From assembly GCF_965638725.1 (NCBI RefSeq), contig NC_134949.1, forward strand, positions 121,891,794-121,955,793: a stretch of 64,000 nt of DNA, read 5' to 3'. Shown piece after piece: positions 36,444 through 48,900 of the stretch. The translations under genes were made by a program, and so were the position numbers. This DNA comes from Aptenodytes patagonicus (lineage: Eukaryota; Chordata; Aves; Sphenisciformes; Spheniscidae). How positions within the stretch are numbered: position 1 is the stretch's first letter; every line of letters begins with the position of its first letter. The notes under the pieces are model-generated. The model did no database searches and was not told the origin of the DNA. It saw only the letters and a program-made list of their open reading frames with translations.

Positions 36444-37999
36444 TCCTTTCCCTGTTGTTTTGTTCTCTTCATCCATGCACGTCTTCCATTTGATAGTCCT
36501 GCTTTGGGGTTCCCAGCTGAAAACAGGGGTGTCCATTCCTGGTGATGAAGCAACCAAAGTGGCAGCAGATCAGCAGAAACCAGTCTGTAACTGAGGTTAA
36601 TCCCTTCCTTGGAGCAAAACTGCAAAATACTTCACTTTTACCAACTCCCAGTTCCCTCATCTACTTTTACAACCCTGGAGGAAAAAAATCCTTTGTATTA
36701 AAGATTAGCAATTTATTTTTCTGTTATCTTTGCATATTTGCCTTTAAATGACTTAACAGACACGATTCCCTCCTGATTTTCCTCCCTGCCAGCCGCCACA
36801 GGCTGGAGGAGGGCAGTAAAAGATTTCCACGGGTGCCGGAGAAGAGCCTGCTTCCCAATATGGAGCATTTCACAGCCTCTGGGAACATGTGGTGAGAAAA
36901 AAAAATGTGCTTAATAACGCAAGCCTGTTTAAATGTATCCTCAAACATGGTGGCAAAGCCATATCATGAGCACCAGCACCAGGAGTAACTCGGTAGGGCA
37001 GGGAAAGCAGCTTTTGCTCCGGACTGGGAGGTCGAGCTTCACTCAGGAGCTGTTCCCTTGACTGAATTGTTTATAGTCTGAGTTTGGGTTGCTATTTTAT
37101 TCTTTTTGTATAAACTTTTCAAGTCTAATTGGGGAAAGCTATCAATTAGTGGTTCACCTCGTTCCCAGATGTTCGCTGTTCACAGTGGTCTGAAAGTTAG
37201 AGTGAAAACAAGGAAAAACCTGAGAAACAGACACTAAATTATTTCAATCTTTCTGAAACGACACCCTCTGCAGAAAAAGCATCCAGCATAGAAACCAGAA
37301 AATTAATGGGGAACATTAACATTAACTTACCTGACCCAAGCCCATGCAAATCACAATTTTATGGGAAAACACAGTGTATGCCAATTAAAGAGAAACAGTG
37401 TGCAGTGAGCCAGGCTCGTTTCAATAGCAGGTCTGCTTTACTGTAACATGAGCAATGGTAAGAAGCAATTGGATTTGGCTGGTCATTAGTGGGAGGTGTA
37501 GACTGAAAAAATAAGCAGCAGAAATGCTGTAGCTGGTATCTACTTCATTTCCAGGCAGGAATATCACTGAAGAGGGTGCCATAGGGCAGCAGCAACGCTA
37601 TGGGGAGGGCATTCGGTGCCAGCAGCAGGATGAAGTTTCAGCAGTAAAATCCCTGCAACTGCCCAGAAAAGCAGCCTAAGAAGAAAATATTACAAAGGAG
37701 AGCTTGCAAGTTGTTTGGCCGTAACTATTAGGTTTATGCTACCTGCATAAAATGAAAATGATATGGCCCAGCATTAACACCTAAACTTGCTGGATGGCGA
37801 TGTGCAGTGCTGGTGTGGCTGTTTTAACTCCCCACTCCTGCCTTTAAAATAACCCAGAGTTTTCCACCAGGAATCCCTGGACGAGGTTGCAGGAAGCAGT
37901 AAATAAATCCTTCCAAAACTCGCACCTTTTATCGGCAGCCACTCAGGTGTGGCGTGCCTAACGCTCGTGTGACACTGCAGCCAAAAATCCCCGGTGTCA

Positions 38000-40900
38000 C
38001 CCCAGCGATTTCAGGGGAGGCACCTGTGATCGGCAGGGCGGCGTGCTGGTGCCCGGGGCGGACGGAGGGAGGGGACAGCAGGGAAGGAAGGTGCGGGCGG
38101 GGCTGGGGGCGAGCTGGGGTGAGGGCAGAGCCTGGAGCAAGCTGGGAAAGCAAAACCGTACGCGTGCGAGGAAGGAGTGAAGGACCAAAACCAGGCGTGG
38201 AAACCATCCAGTTGGCTTCATCTGCACGTTGGAAAGCATGAGGGATAAATGACCATAAACATCCTTTTTTGCAAGGTGCGTGGCTGAGCGATGAGGAATT
38301 CAAGCAGGGCCAAGGCAAGGGATTTCACGTCACCTGTGACGTCATCTGTGGCGGGTTTTGTTGGGCTCCCAAAGCCCACCCAGACCCCGTGAAGCAAACA
38401 GGGGGGGTCACCCTCCAGTGAGCTTCGGAGTGAGCCCTGCAAAGCACCACCGAGGCAGCAGCGCTGTTGCTCTCAGAGGAGATGCGGGTTCGGGCGCCAG
38501 GAAGCTCGGTTCCAGCTTGGGAGCACAAAAGCCACAGGGAGACCCTGCCAAGGAGCACGGCTCGGCCCCGCTGTGTTTGCAGCACACAGAGCCCTATGCC
38601 AGCACGCCGTCCTGCCTGGGCCTGTGCCCAAAATACCCCACCTGCTGGTGCGCCTCACCCCAGAATTTCAGCGGTGCTGAGGGTGCTCCCCGCTCTGCTA
38701 CCAAGTGTCACTTTTAGAGACGAAGAGAAAGCGGGGCTCCTGCCAGCCCCCGAGCACTGCCGCCCAAACAGGACCCCCAGGTGGCTGCCCCACAGTGGTC
38801 ACCCTTGATCCAGGTGCTCTGAGGTGCCCCTGTCAAACCAAGTCCTCCAGGGATCTCCTTCAGCATTAGCAGACTGATTTGATTTCTCATGTTCTCATTT
38901 CTGGAAGAAAAAAAAACCCAGCCCCAACATGTAGTTGGCCCAGTACTGTAGTAAAAAACTCCTTTTCCAGCGCTGTAGAAAATGGCAGGACTTGCGGCTT
39001 CTCGTGGAGAAAGAGACAAATCCCAGCTTGATGTTACAAACAGCTCTGGTGATACCTGGTTACAGCCTGGGCAGGCATCAGATGCCGGTAACGTGCCTTG
39101 AAACGCACAGGGCACCTGGGAAATACTCATCCGGGGGCGGGTGCACATTAGTAGCTATCCATTAACAATCCCTGTTGCAGAGTAATTACGGCTGTAGAGG
39201 ATCACCGGCGTGCCGGCCGCGGGGTGAGCGCTGACCCAGCCCTTTACAACTCCCCAGACTCTTTTTTAAGACCACTGCATTTTTAAGACCACGTATTTTT
39301 AAGACCTGAAGACATGATGGTAAAGCCCAGTTGCTCTTCTCCTGGGGTAGTGAGAGTTTGAAAGCGTCAGGCAGAGCTCACACCTTCTTCATGCAGTAGA
39401 GTCAACCAGCCGGGAGACAAAAATCCGTAGGAAACCTTGGTAGGTCCAGTCACAACGGAGCTGCCTGTTGTTTGTTTTTCTTTTGAAAAATCAGGACCCT
39501 GAGCAACGTGATCTAGTTTTGAAGCTGGATGTAGTTCAGAGCCAGGCCCCGCTCCAAGTGCGTGGTAGGACCAGCAGCCCTCAAGAGGTCCCCAACCTAA
39601 ATTGTTTTACAAGCCTGTGACCGGCTCTAACCACACCTGGAAGCCAGCCTTCGGAGCTGCAACAACCCCTGCTCTCCAGCCTTTTGGTCGCGTTGCAGCT
39701 CCACCACCCTGCCGATCTATCCGCAGCAAAAATTTAAAACGGGATTTCCAAAAAAATCCCTCCTCAGGAAAGAGGTGAAATGTCCTTTTCTAAATGAGGC
39801 CGCAGGGCGTTGCGGAGGGAGGGGGAGGCAGGAAGAAACAGAGCTGCAAACTCACAGCTGACCACTGCGCTGGGGACAATTACGGGTTGAATCCTTAAAC
39901 TGGGTGAGAGACAAAGCAGAGGTGGTGGGAAGGATCACACCGCTCACACAGCGGTGGCCCCAGACTCTTACACTGTAACATGGGTGGCAGCTGTGCGCTG
40001 ATTATCAGGGCAAAAAAATCCCCACAAAACAATTTTTAACCGCAACATTGTAAGTACTTGCCTGTATTACTCAGCCTTTGCAGAGTCCTGCTCTCACAAA
40101 CACAACCCTTGGAATAAAACAATAATTACTTTTTCTTTTTCCTTGAGGAAGTGCCAGATTTCCTATTTTTGCTACAAACTTCCTCATTCTCAGCACAACC
40201 CTGCTGTAGCTGCTGTACGGCCTGTACTCACCGGAGCACGGGACGGGGACACGCACAGCCCTCGACACAGGCGGGCAGGTGGGTTTGGGTGAGGCACAGT
40301 CGCGCCCCAGCATGTGTGGGCAGCCGGGGCTGGGTGGCAAGGAAGGGGCAGCCCGCGGGCGCCCCGGGCCACCGCCGCCCCGTCACCCAGCGCCCCGAGA
40401 TGGAGGGAGAGGATGGGAACAGCTGGAGGAAAGGCGCGAGCTCATGCTCTTGGTGACTCGCACACCGACAACAGCCAGGCAAGAAGATGCAATTTGTTGC
40501 ATCTTCCTCCAAGACCGGCGTGCCGGAGCGCATGGGCTCGGGAGGTCACTGGCAGCCGGGAAATCCTCCCGTCTGCTGGCAGGGAGACCTTGCTGCCTGT
40601 GGTGATGGGTGTCCTCTGCTCTCTGGCCCCATCAGGCCAGACCTTTGCAGGCTCCCGGCTCCCACGGTTGTCGGTGCGGAGCGGGAACAAGAGCTGCACC
40701 CCAGCGGGACGTCAGCGCTGCCGAAAGCGGGGGTTCCAGCTCCCTGCGCCCACTGGCCCCCACCTCTGGCACGGAGTCTGGGACGGGGTGCTCACCGCCC
40801 CCCCAGGGTCACCTCTGCAGCGAGGGCAGCCCACCACAGACACCCCACCCTGCAGCCACGCGGACGGCGGTCCCCTCCTGACATTCGCAAAACCCGCAAC

Positions 40901-41300
40901 TGAGCACAAGGGTTTGTGGGGTGGAGGAGAGGGGAACGGAGAGGGAAAATAACCAGGAAATGTCACCGGAGTATTTTAAAACACTTTGTGTATATTAAGC
41001 TCACCCTGCTCTAAGACCTTCCAGTACAACAGCCAAATTCCAGCTCCCCGGTGGCTTTTGCCCGTGACCCTCACGCGGTAAAACGAAACAGGAAAATACG
41101 TTTGCGGAGTCAGGAGAACCCACCGGCGGGCGCGGGGCAGGCCTGGAGCGGCGTCGGCGTCCCAAGGCAGAGCAGCACCTGCGGAGCAGCACCCGCCCTG
41201 CACCCCAGGGAGCACAGCCGATCTCCCTGGGGGGGAAGCAGCGCAGGGGACACGTCCACGCAGCACCAAGTGCCCGTGCCTTGCTTCCTCTCATGCTCCT
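38000..41300. other. GC-rich non-coding block
   Basis: Patches here are clearly richer in G+C and CpG than the flanks (for example 38040-38110, 39200-39230 and 40250-40900). Long overlapping ORFs occur in several frames at once, including one of 212 codons at 40314-40952. That is typical of stop-poor GC-rich DNA; the peptides are Pro/Ala/Arg/Gly-rich and match nothing. It may be a regulatory region or a non-coding transcript; neither is shown. Confidence 0.4.
39262..39306 (+). repeat. Short tandem repeat of TTTTTAAGACC
   Basis: Three successive TTTTTAAGACC blocks separated by ACTGCA- and ACGTA-like spacers, giving a unit of about 16-17 bp. Confidence 0.75.
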
Positions 41301-42422
41301 GCTGGAGGAAACCTCAATAGCACGTTAAGGACTGTAATGGCATTAGCAACTCTCACAACGCATGATACAAATTTCCATTAATCAGGATGGTGACACGGCC
41401 GCAAAATAAACATTTTAGCAACGTTCCACTGTGCGTATCCTTTGATAGAGAATGGATTTTCCCTCTAGAAGCTATCAAACTTCCAGAAATAAACAGTTCA
41501 GAAGAAAGATAAAAACGCTTTCGCGCATTTGCAAACCTACGTGTGGTCCTATCTCATAATTCTCAGATTCTTTAGAGTAGATCTATAAATACCTATAGGC
41601 TTTGCTTTGTCCTGTACTCTTTCATCTTTCTCCAGCAAGTTCATTCAATTTCAGCCACAACAAATGAATCCAGCAGATCCACAGGTGCTGCTGTGAGAAC
41701 TCAGAAGAGCATTGATCCGACGGACTGTTTTCTCAGCTAGAGAAGAAAACGGCCAATTACAGCAGAGAACAGCAGTCAAACGTACATAGAATAAAACGGA
41801 GTTTCTTCTGTGTTAATTACTTCCCGCGCCTGATTTTCCCTCGCTTTTAGAGAGGAAACGACAATATTATAAGCACCATAATCAAAGGTCCTGTTCAAAC
41901 GCCCCCCTCGGAATCCTCCATATAATGGTAATTTAAAAGTCTCTTTTTCACTGAAACAGTAACTCTCAACAAGCTTGAAAATACAGTAAAGCTTCTTGGG
42001 CTCCTTTGACACGTACGCCAGCCGCAGAGAGAACTCTGCCGGGAGGAAGGCGCTAGCAACGCGTTAGGGTTTTGTCATGGAAAACCAGTTACTTGCGGTC
42101 GTGGATGTGCAGGAAGGTTTAACGAGCGAGATCCGGGGAGTATAGATACTTTACTGCTTATGTTATTTTCACTTTGCCTCCTCTGCTATCGAATACTTTC
42201 CTGGTATCAAGGACATTAAATCAAATGGCCAAAACCCAATGATGACTTCAGTTATTTACAGGACTGGGAGCCCACATAGCAAACTCCTCGGAATAATACT
42301 AATCTAAGATGAAAGCTCTATTTGTAAGAGGGATTCAGTTGGATATTTTCAAGCATTCATTATAACTGATCCAAAACATCTGGGAAGCTTCCTGCCAAGG
42401 CCACTAATCTCAATGCAGTTAT

Positions 42423-42447
42423 GACTAAAGTAACTAAAGTAACTAAA
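42423..42447 (+). repeat. 9-bp tandem repeat AACTAAAGT
   Basis: About 2.8 copies of an AACTAAAGT unit, followed by an A run. Confidence 0.7.
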
Positions 42448-44721
42448 AAAAAAGCTACTTTCAAATGACGAGGAGCAGCAAGTAAGTACCGGGGTGCATA
42501 AATGCCAATAAATAAGTGCTGCTAGGTAAGGTCACGTTGCAACCCCCAATCCCGGAGCGGATCTCTAGACCAGGTAGCTTACGGGCAGTCCGTCTTTCGG
42601 CAATCTCCCTCCCAGGTAGGCAGGACAAAAACCACACAGCACGGCTGGCTGTCCTCAGCCGGCTTCTTAAACGGAAAAGGTGAGATTTGGGGGAGCGGAA
42701 AGCGTTGCCACAAGCAGCACAGGAAACAAGCGATCCCTGGAGGAATTTAGTTCGGGAACCACCAGGTTATAACTCCCCCCTGTATACAAAACGTGCCAGG
42801 CTGCCACACAACTCGCTTTAGAAGCTTATAAACAGGGCTACATTATTTTCTGGCTGCCAAAAGGACTTAAATATTTTAGAACATTGCTGGAAAAGAGGGA
42901 AACAAATGTGCAACAACCCTAAGTCATTAATCTACAAATAGTAATTTGATTTTTTTGAAGGATATATATAGTTGTCCAAACAGAGTAGTTACTTTCCTGA
43001 ACCTGTTTTGAAATTTGGGACCTCAGACAGCATTCGTACGCATCCCTGTGAAACCCATCACGAGAGGGGAGAGGAGGGAGGGGGTTTGTATCTGTAGAAG
43101 CCCCCTTAAAAGCCACAGCAACACCTCTGGCAACCTGAGCCTCTTACAACTGGCAGGACTGATCAGGAGCTGGGGCTAGGTGACTAACGGCTTTTATAAC
43201 AAATAAATGAATTTTATGATCTTATAATGATTTCACCGAGTGCTGCCAATCCCAGTTATGGATCGAGAAGATTCATAATATCTCTGTGGGTTGCAATGAT
43301 GCCAGTGATACTAAGAAATTTCTAAGTATTTCCAGATTTTCTTCACTCCACCCTGTGACGACGGCAAAGGAGCACATTAGGAAAAAAGCCTTCAGCTACA
43401 GAAATGGTTAAAAACCTCCAAAGAATTGTACAGGACACTGATTTTCATCTGACAGAGTTGTAGAACAAGGTATTCTTTTAAAACCCGCTCCATTTTCTTG
43501 ACACATTGAAATAATTCCAAGTAGTTTTAAAACATAAAGTAATTGAAGTTTTGCAACTTAGAAAAATCCCACATACTGATTTTTTTTTTTTGTAAAAAAC
43601 ATGTTACGGTAAAGTTGATATTCCAGAAAAACTACCAGACACAAAACTTTCCTAAAAGTAAACGTATCAGTGATTGAAGTAAAAACACCATTAATAGTTG
43701 ATGGCATTAATTCTCTTCTCTGTATTCAATCTTCCAGCTGCGAGTTCAACAAACGCTTTGGTTTAACTTGATCAGCGTCTCTTCAACCATACTAATGCTT
43801 AAAGAAAATGATGATTTTTTCATTGCGATGGAAAAAACCAGCCAGCAAAACACTTTCTTTTTGTTATTTTATGATGACTCAAACAAGCAGAGAGACTTAA
43901 GCCAGCAGTATGGAGATTTGTGAATCTGGAGAGCCACACGCCAGGTATTTTTAGCAGACAGGCAGCGACCACAGAATTTACTTCCATCTTGTTGCACTGG
44001 CAGGTTTGTCGAGGCAGGAAGCTTCTGGTTGGTAGTATCTCAGACGTTTGTGTTTTCAAATCTCTCTGCCGCTAAGCCCTCCTGACATGAGGATTAGGGC
44101 ATGAGTAAGACAAAAAAAAACTATCAATGAAAAATGTCAAATGCGGGTGTAAGTTCAGAAGCAAACATAACCCATCTGCCTTCCAGAGTTGCTGAGCAGC
44201 CCTAGCACCACAGTGCCATAACGTGGCACCCGCAAAACATATTTCACATTAAAATTTGACTTTGACAAGCATGCGCTGATGAGGAACTGCCTGTTCTCGA
44301 GACTGACGTAGTTTGTGAACGTGATCTAGTTTGGCTCAGGTAGAAATGAAGCACGCGTGTGCAGGGGCAACTCGGTATCCTGAAGTCTACTGCAAACCAC
44401 AAACCCGACGTCCTTAGCTGGCTTGCCTTTCTGTGCTGCAGAACTGAAAAAGTGGGTGTTCTCAGCTCCCGGCTGCGCTAGGGACAACTGCTTTGGGGTG
44501 TGAACGAAGACATCATTTTAGTTGTTGGCTGCGAGTGCCCACATCAGATCACCTCTTTTTAAAACACTCAGTTGATCCTCACGCAGAATTTTCAGGGCAC
44601 CCTGACTTTCCACTGCTCAGCGACTTGATGAGGATGCACATCTGCCTCCATAGAAAAGCAGCTCCTTTAAAGACACAGAAGTCTAAATGTGTAAAACTTG
44701 AGCAACTTGTTTCTAAACGTT

Positions 44722-44741
44722 AATTATCTACCTAGATAATT
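44722..44741. repeat. Short perfect inverted repeat
   Basis: AATTATCTA and TAGATAATT form a 9-bp stem with a two-base spacer. AT-rich, so a chance origin is plausible. Confidence 0.6.
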
Positions 44742-45048
44742 CTAGCGATTTAATTATCCGTTAGTCATACAGCACCCCAAATCAGAATCCTCCCTTCAAA
44801 ACCAGACACAACATTTGCTTCAAGTCTACTAGCATTTCCTTCGTTAGTCTTGAACCCAGAACTGACTGGTGATACGTTTTAGAAACGGTAACAGGATCCT
44901 AAACATCAAGCATATACTGGAAACACTCTCCGATAAACTTCATAATTTCTCATTTTAAAACGCTGATTCGTTAGAAACAAACACTTCTAATCCAGTCATA
45001 ATCTTAGAAGTACTTCCACGTTAGAGATCTTGCCCTATTAAACTTGGT

Positions 45049-45054
45049 TTTATT
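45049..45054 (-). terminator. CFAP298: Poly(A) signal candidate for CFAP298
   Basis: AATAAA on the minus strand about 750 nt past the stop. A weaker ATTAAA lies closer, at 45525-45520. Confidence 0.45.
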
Positions 45055-45798
45055 GTATCCAATCTACTTGCAAATGATGCTTACTTTTGTAAACAGATTT
45101 CTGTCAATCTTTGTATAAAAGCATCATGGCTAACAGCTTGTTAAACTGAGTGAGATCAGTAGGTTGGCTTCCAATGTCAATGAAAACTAAGCCAAAAGAA
45201 CGAAAACGAAGCTTTCCACAAGGATTTTCGTGTTATTTGTGTTTATATAAAAATACTTCCTTTAAACAATTGTTAAGGGGTAAACTCATTTAAAAATGAT
45301 AGTTTGGAACCAGCTATGTTGAAATGCAAACAAGCACATAAAAATCACTAACTTTCACTGGATTAGCCTGGGAAAACCGATTTCTTATAAAATAAATTAC
45401 CTTCTATAGACAGTACCACCTAAAAGAAATGCAAGAATCGGGAAGAAAGTATAAAGACCACTCAAAACAATACCAAACATTCTAGTGCATATTTACTAGA
45501 TATATTATCTATGAAATAGTTTAATATTTCAATAGGCAAATTACAAGTTTCTAATAAAATAACCAACTTCAACAGGATTGATTCTATTCTTTGCAGAGAC
45601 AAGTGCTGCTACAGTTACATAGAAATGTAAAGATTCACTGAAAACCTAAGGCTGTAACAGGCATCTGCTACAGAAGTGACAATTTCAGCTTTCGTCAGCA
45701 GAATCTACCGCACACAACACCACTCCTCGTTGCAAACAGTGGTTTACAAGTGTTATCAACCAAACAGCTTAAAGAGGCCAAAAGGTGTTTGCAGAGCT
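45049..45798 (-). other. CFAP298: CFAP298 3' UTR (probable extent)
   Basis: From the TGA downstream on the minus strand, candidate poly(A) signals are ATTAAA at 45525-45520 and canonical AATAAA at 45054-45049. The second gives a 3' UTR of about 750 nt and the first about 280 nt. Neither is confirmed. Confidence 0.45.
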
Positions 45799-45909
45799 TC
45801 ATCTTGGCCCCCATTTGATGTCTTTTACACCATGAAATTGCTTTTTCAAAGCATGGTTGTCCGCCCACTCAGCATTTAGAAATGAGTCGTCGTCATCCTC
45901 TTCTAGTTT
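45799..45909 (-). CDS. CFAP298: CFAP298 exon 7 (stop)
   Basis: Acceptor TCTGTTTACAG before 45909; TGA stop at 45801-45799. It encodes KLEEDDDDSFLNAEWADNHA and the conserved C-terminus GVKDIKWGPR. The intron before it is only 100 bp, the shortest found in this window. Confidence 0.96.
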   Translation of the reverse strand, partial: KLEEDDDDSFLNAEWADNHALKKQFHGVKDIKWGPR

Positions 45910-48900
45910 CTGTAAACAGAACCGACAGGTTAAGGCGGCAGTCATGAATGTAGCCTGCGGTCAGTGTCTACAACAGCACCACTCACATGCAGCAAGAAGA
46001 CACCGTTACCTTAAGTTCCTCCTGCTTTCTGTAGTAATACAGCATCATCTGTTTTTGCTCTTCATGACTAATCAGAGGTTCACGCCCTGGAGCTCCTTGT
46101 CCTTTCTGAAAGGGAAATCATAAATTTTATTTATGATGGCGTTTGCGATACAAAAGAGAAGCTGCTATGCAAAGACAGCAAAGTCTTTCTTCAGACAATA
46201 GGATTTCTCAAACTTAATAAGCCCCTCAGGACAGGAAAATAAACGTTGAGAAACTTCTGCTGCATTCAAGCGAGAATTATTTTTTCATCTCAGCATCTGA
46301 ATCATGCTGTCAATTTTGTGGACATCAATGGAAGCTGCAAACAGGATTGAGTCTATTTTACTTAAACTTCCGCTCTAAAAGACATAATAAATCTCTCTGC
46401 TTTAAGGCCGTTCTAGATGTCTCAGGATAGGCCCATCCGTCTTTAGCTCCCCTGCTAATACAGACTCAAGATGGCATATGACTTAGTAAAGCAGGGAAGG
46501 AAGGCAGTTACAAAACACTACAAATAAAAGAAATTTTATTTGTAGTAACAAATAAAAGAATTTTTTTTTCCAGGCAACTGTCCTCACAGAAGAAATGATG
46601 CGCACAGCAGAAAATAGCTGATGACGGCTATTGTCAACGATAGCAAACAGAACAGTTTGAATGGAGATGGTGAATCTTCTCTGGAACAAAAAGGGTCTGA
46701 GCTGGCTTAAATTAGCTCTCCAACCCAAGAATGCAGGCACCCCTTGTCAGATCGAAAACCACCGTACTACTTTGCAATCTCTGAAGAGGTCCATCAACTA
46801 ATTAAACAGTAAGACAACTTTCCTGGGAGCCTACGCTTCAATGGCTGTTGAGTTGTCACACAATTTTTCAGTCACCCTGATAGGAAAGAGAAAGCAATTC
46901 TGGTCTTCTAAATGACAAACACATAAATCACTTGACTTATCTTTGAGGAACTCTATTGCAGACACCTGCAGATAATAACATCTGCCATAAACATTAATGC
47001 TTTCTGTGGCAGAGAAGCTCTCACTGACATGGAAGTGAAATGCAGCTCTAGAATAATTCTGAGCTATGGATAAGTACTCTGAGACATTTGACATTCACAA
47101 AAGCACCCCCTGAATGTGTTATTTTATACACACACACACACATATATACATACACACACACACACACACGAACAGGGTGAGCATCTTCTGACAAAGCTCT
47201 GAAAGTGAATTGAAACACCATTCTTCCCTTGAGTATGGCATTCTCACCAGAGATGAACACAACTGCGCAGTTAGTACAAAATCACTTTGTCCAAAAAAAT
47301 AATTACCAGTCCCAGTAGCTTGGTACTAATTCTGATATTGCAAGAACATGACCATTGCGTCAGACACCAGTATGCACTTAATGACTGGCTTTTGCTGAAG
47401 CATCAGGTCTATAAAACTGCGGAGCAGCAGGAGATCTTTGCCTCATTTTAGCTCATTACTCCAGAGGATGACTCAGACCTGTGTTCACAATTAATAGAGA
47501 AGGCCTCATCTGCTTCACCGCATCTGACAACTGGGAAGTCTCATTCCTTTAAAAAAATTTCAGCTGGGAGCTTTAGGTGAGCTGGAGCCGACAGCGCAAC
47601 TGGGTGATGCAGGCCCAGCAGCTTGCTCTTCCTTCTAGCACGTGGCGAGTTCTCACTGAACACTTTGGGAGAGCGTAAGTTCAGGCTCCTCCACAACCCG
47701 TGTCCTCTCAAAGAAGACGCATGTCCACATTTCCGTGGCAACTGAGACAGTTTGAGGACCTGCCATCAAGAAACTCAGGACACGGCAGGCAGGAAATTAC
47801 TGAGTTACACTGTCTTTCAGACACAGAACAGACTGAAACGGGGATGAGAGGTATCCACACCACATATGCACAAAACATTGAAACTGTTTTTTAAAGGCCA
47901 GAATATGGAGACAAAAACATTCACAAGTACAATTAGAAAAACTGGGCAGACTGAATGACTGGGACTGTTCAGTGCCCTGCACTGAGATGGAACTGAGAGC
48001 CAACTGAGGGTTTTTTAAGCTTTTCAGTTTGTATTTCATCTATTTTTAAATACCTCTTTGCTGTACTTTAGAAAAGTGCTATGGAGCAAGTAATAGCAAC
48101 TACAGTATTTAACTGACAGGCAAAGGAATTACTAAAGAAAAACTAAAATATAATAAATTAAAACCTTAAAATAGATGTACAGTTTTAAGACACTCAAGCC
48201 AGAACTAATCTAATGCATTTTATACACCTACAGACAATTCTCTTCCACAGAGAATCAGACAGCCAAAGGTGAATAACTTGTAAAGAAATCTCCCGGCGAT
48301 ACTCACTTTCTGTATCTTGACAATGATAGTTGTTTTCTCATTTTTGCCTACGTAGTCAGAGAGCAACTTTGTTTCTTTCAACTCCTTTCCTGCCCACCAT
48401 AATTGTGCTTCTGATTCTTCTATAACTTCAAGCCCAGCCTGTGACAAATAAACAAATGAGATGAAGTGTTGGGGGGGTGTTGTTTTTTGCTTTTTTCCAA
48501 AACGAGAAAAATTTTCTGGGAAAATCTTTCTGGAATTCCTAACAGAAAGGCCAGTGTAATTTTACATTATACTTCTGCTACATCTTTCTCCTCGTAGTAA
48601 TCTACAGCATTTTCGTTCATATTCCATTCAATCTTGATCTAACATAAACACTGGGCAATAAATTCTCAATCCTGGCATTAGAAAGAAATGACAAGCTATT
48701 TCAAATGAGTCCCAGACTTACCTGAACTTTGTATGTAACACTTGAAATAAACTTCATTCATCTTATTTCTAGTTGAGCTATTGGTGTGCTTTTACATAAA
48801 CTATCAGACAAAAATATTAAACAAAATTTGTCATGCAAATGAAAACAACCTTCATGGATAAAATGTAGAACAGCACAGCACGTATTTAACCCAGGCACTA

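Larger units (their letters stand above)
33901..45048. other. Intergenic gap between convergent EVA1C and CFAP298
   Basis: About 11 kb with no recognisable gene. It contains a CR1 fragment (36166-36443), a GC-rich block (about 38000-41300) and two minor tandem repeats (39262-39306 and 42423-42447). In human, TCP10L occupies this position; I found no matching peptide here. Confidence 0.6.
46106..48306 (-). other. CFAP298: CFAP298 intron 5
   Basis: The 2.2 kb intron contains a 13-bp perfect hairpin at 46517-46546 and a CA/TA microsatellite at 47128-47169. No exon or mobile element recognised. Confidence 0.7.

Noticed and set aside
36144..36594. Overlapping ORFs of 118-144 codons on both strands
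   Set aside because: They lie over the CR1 fragment; only the short minus-strand ORF2 C-terminus is biologically derived, and it is a dead relic.
40314..40952. 212-codon ORF on the + strand
   Set aside because: GC-rich sequence with long ORFs in several overlapping frames. The peptide is Ala/Pro/Arg/Gly-rich with no recognisable domain and no splice or UTR context.
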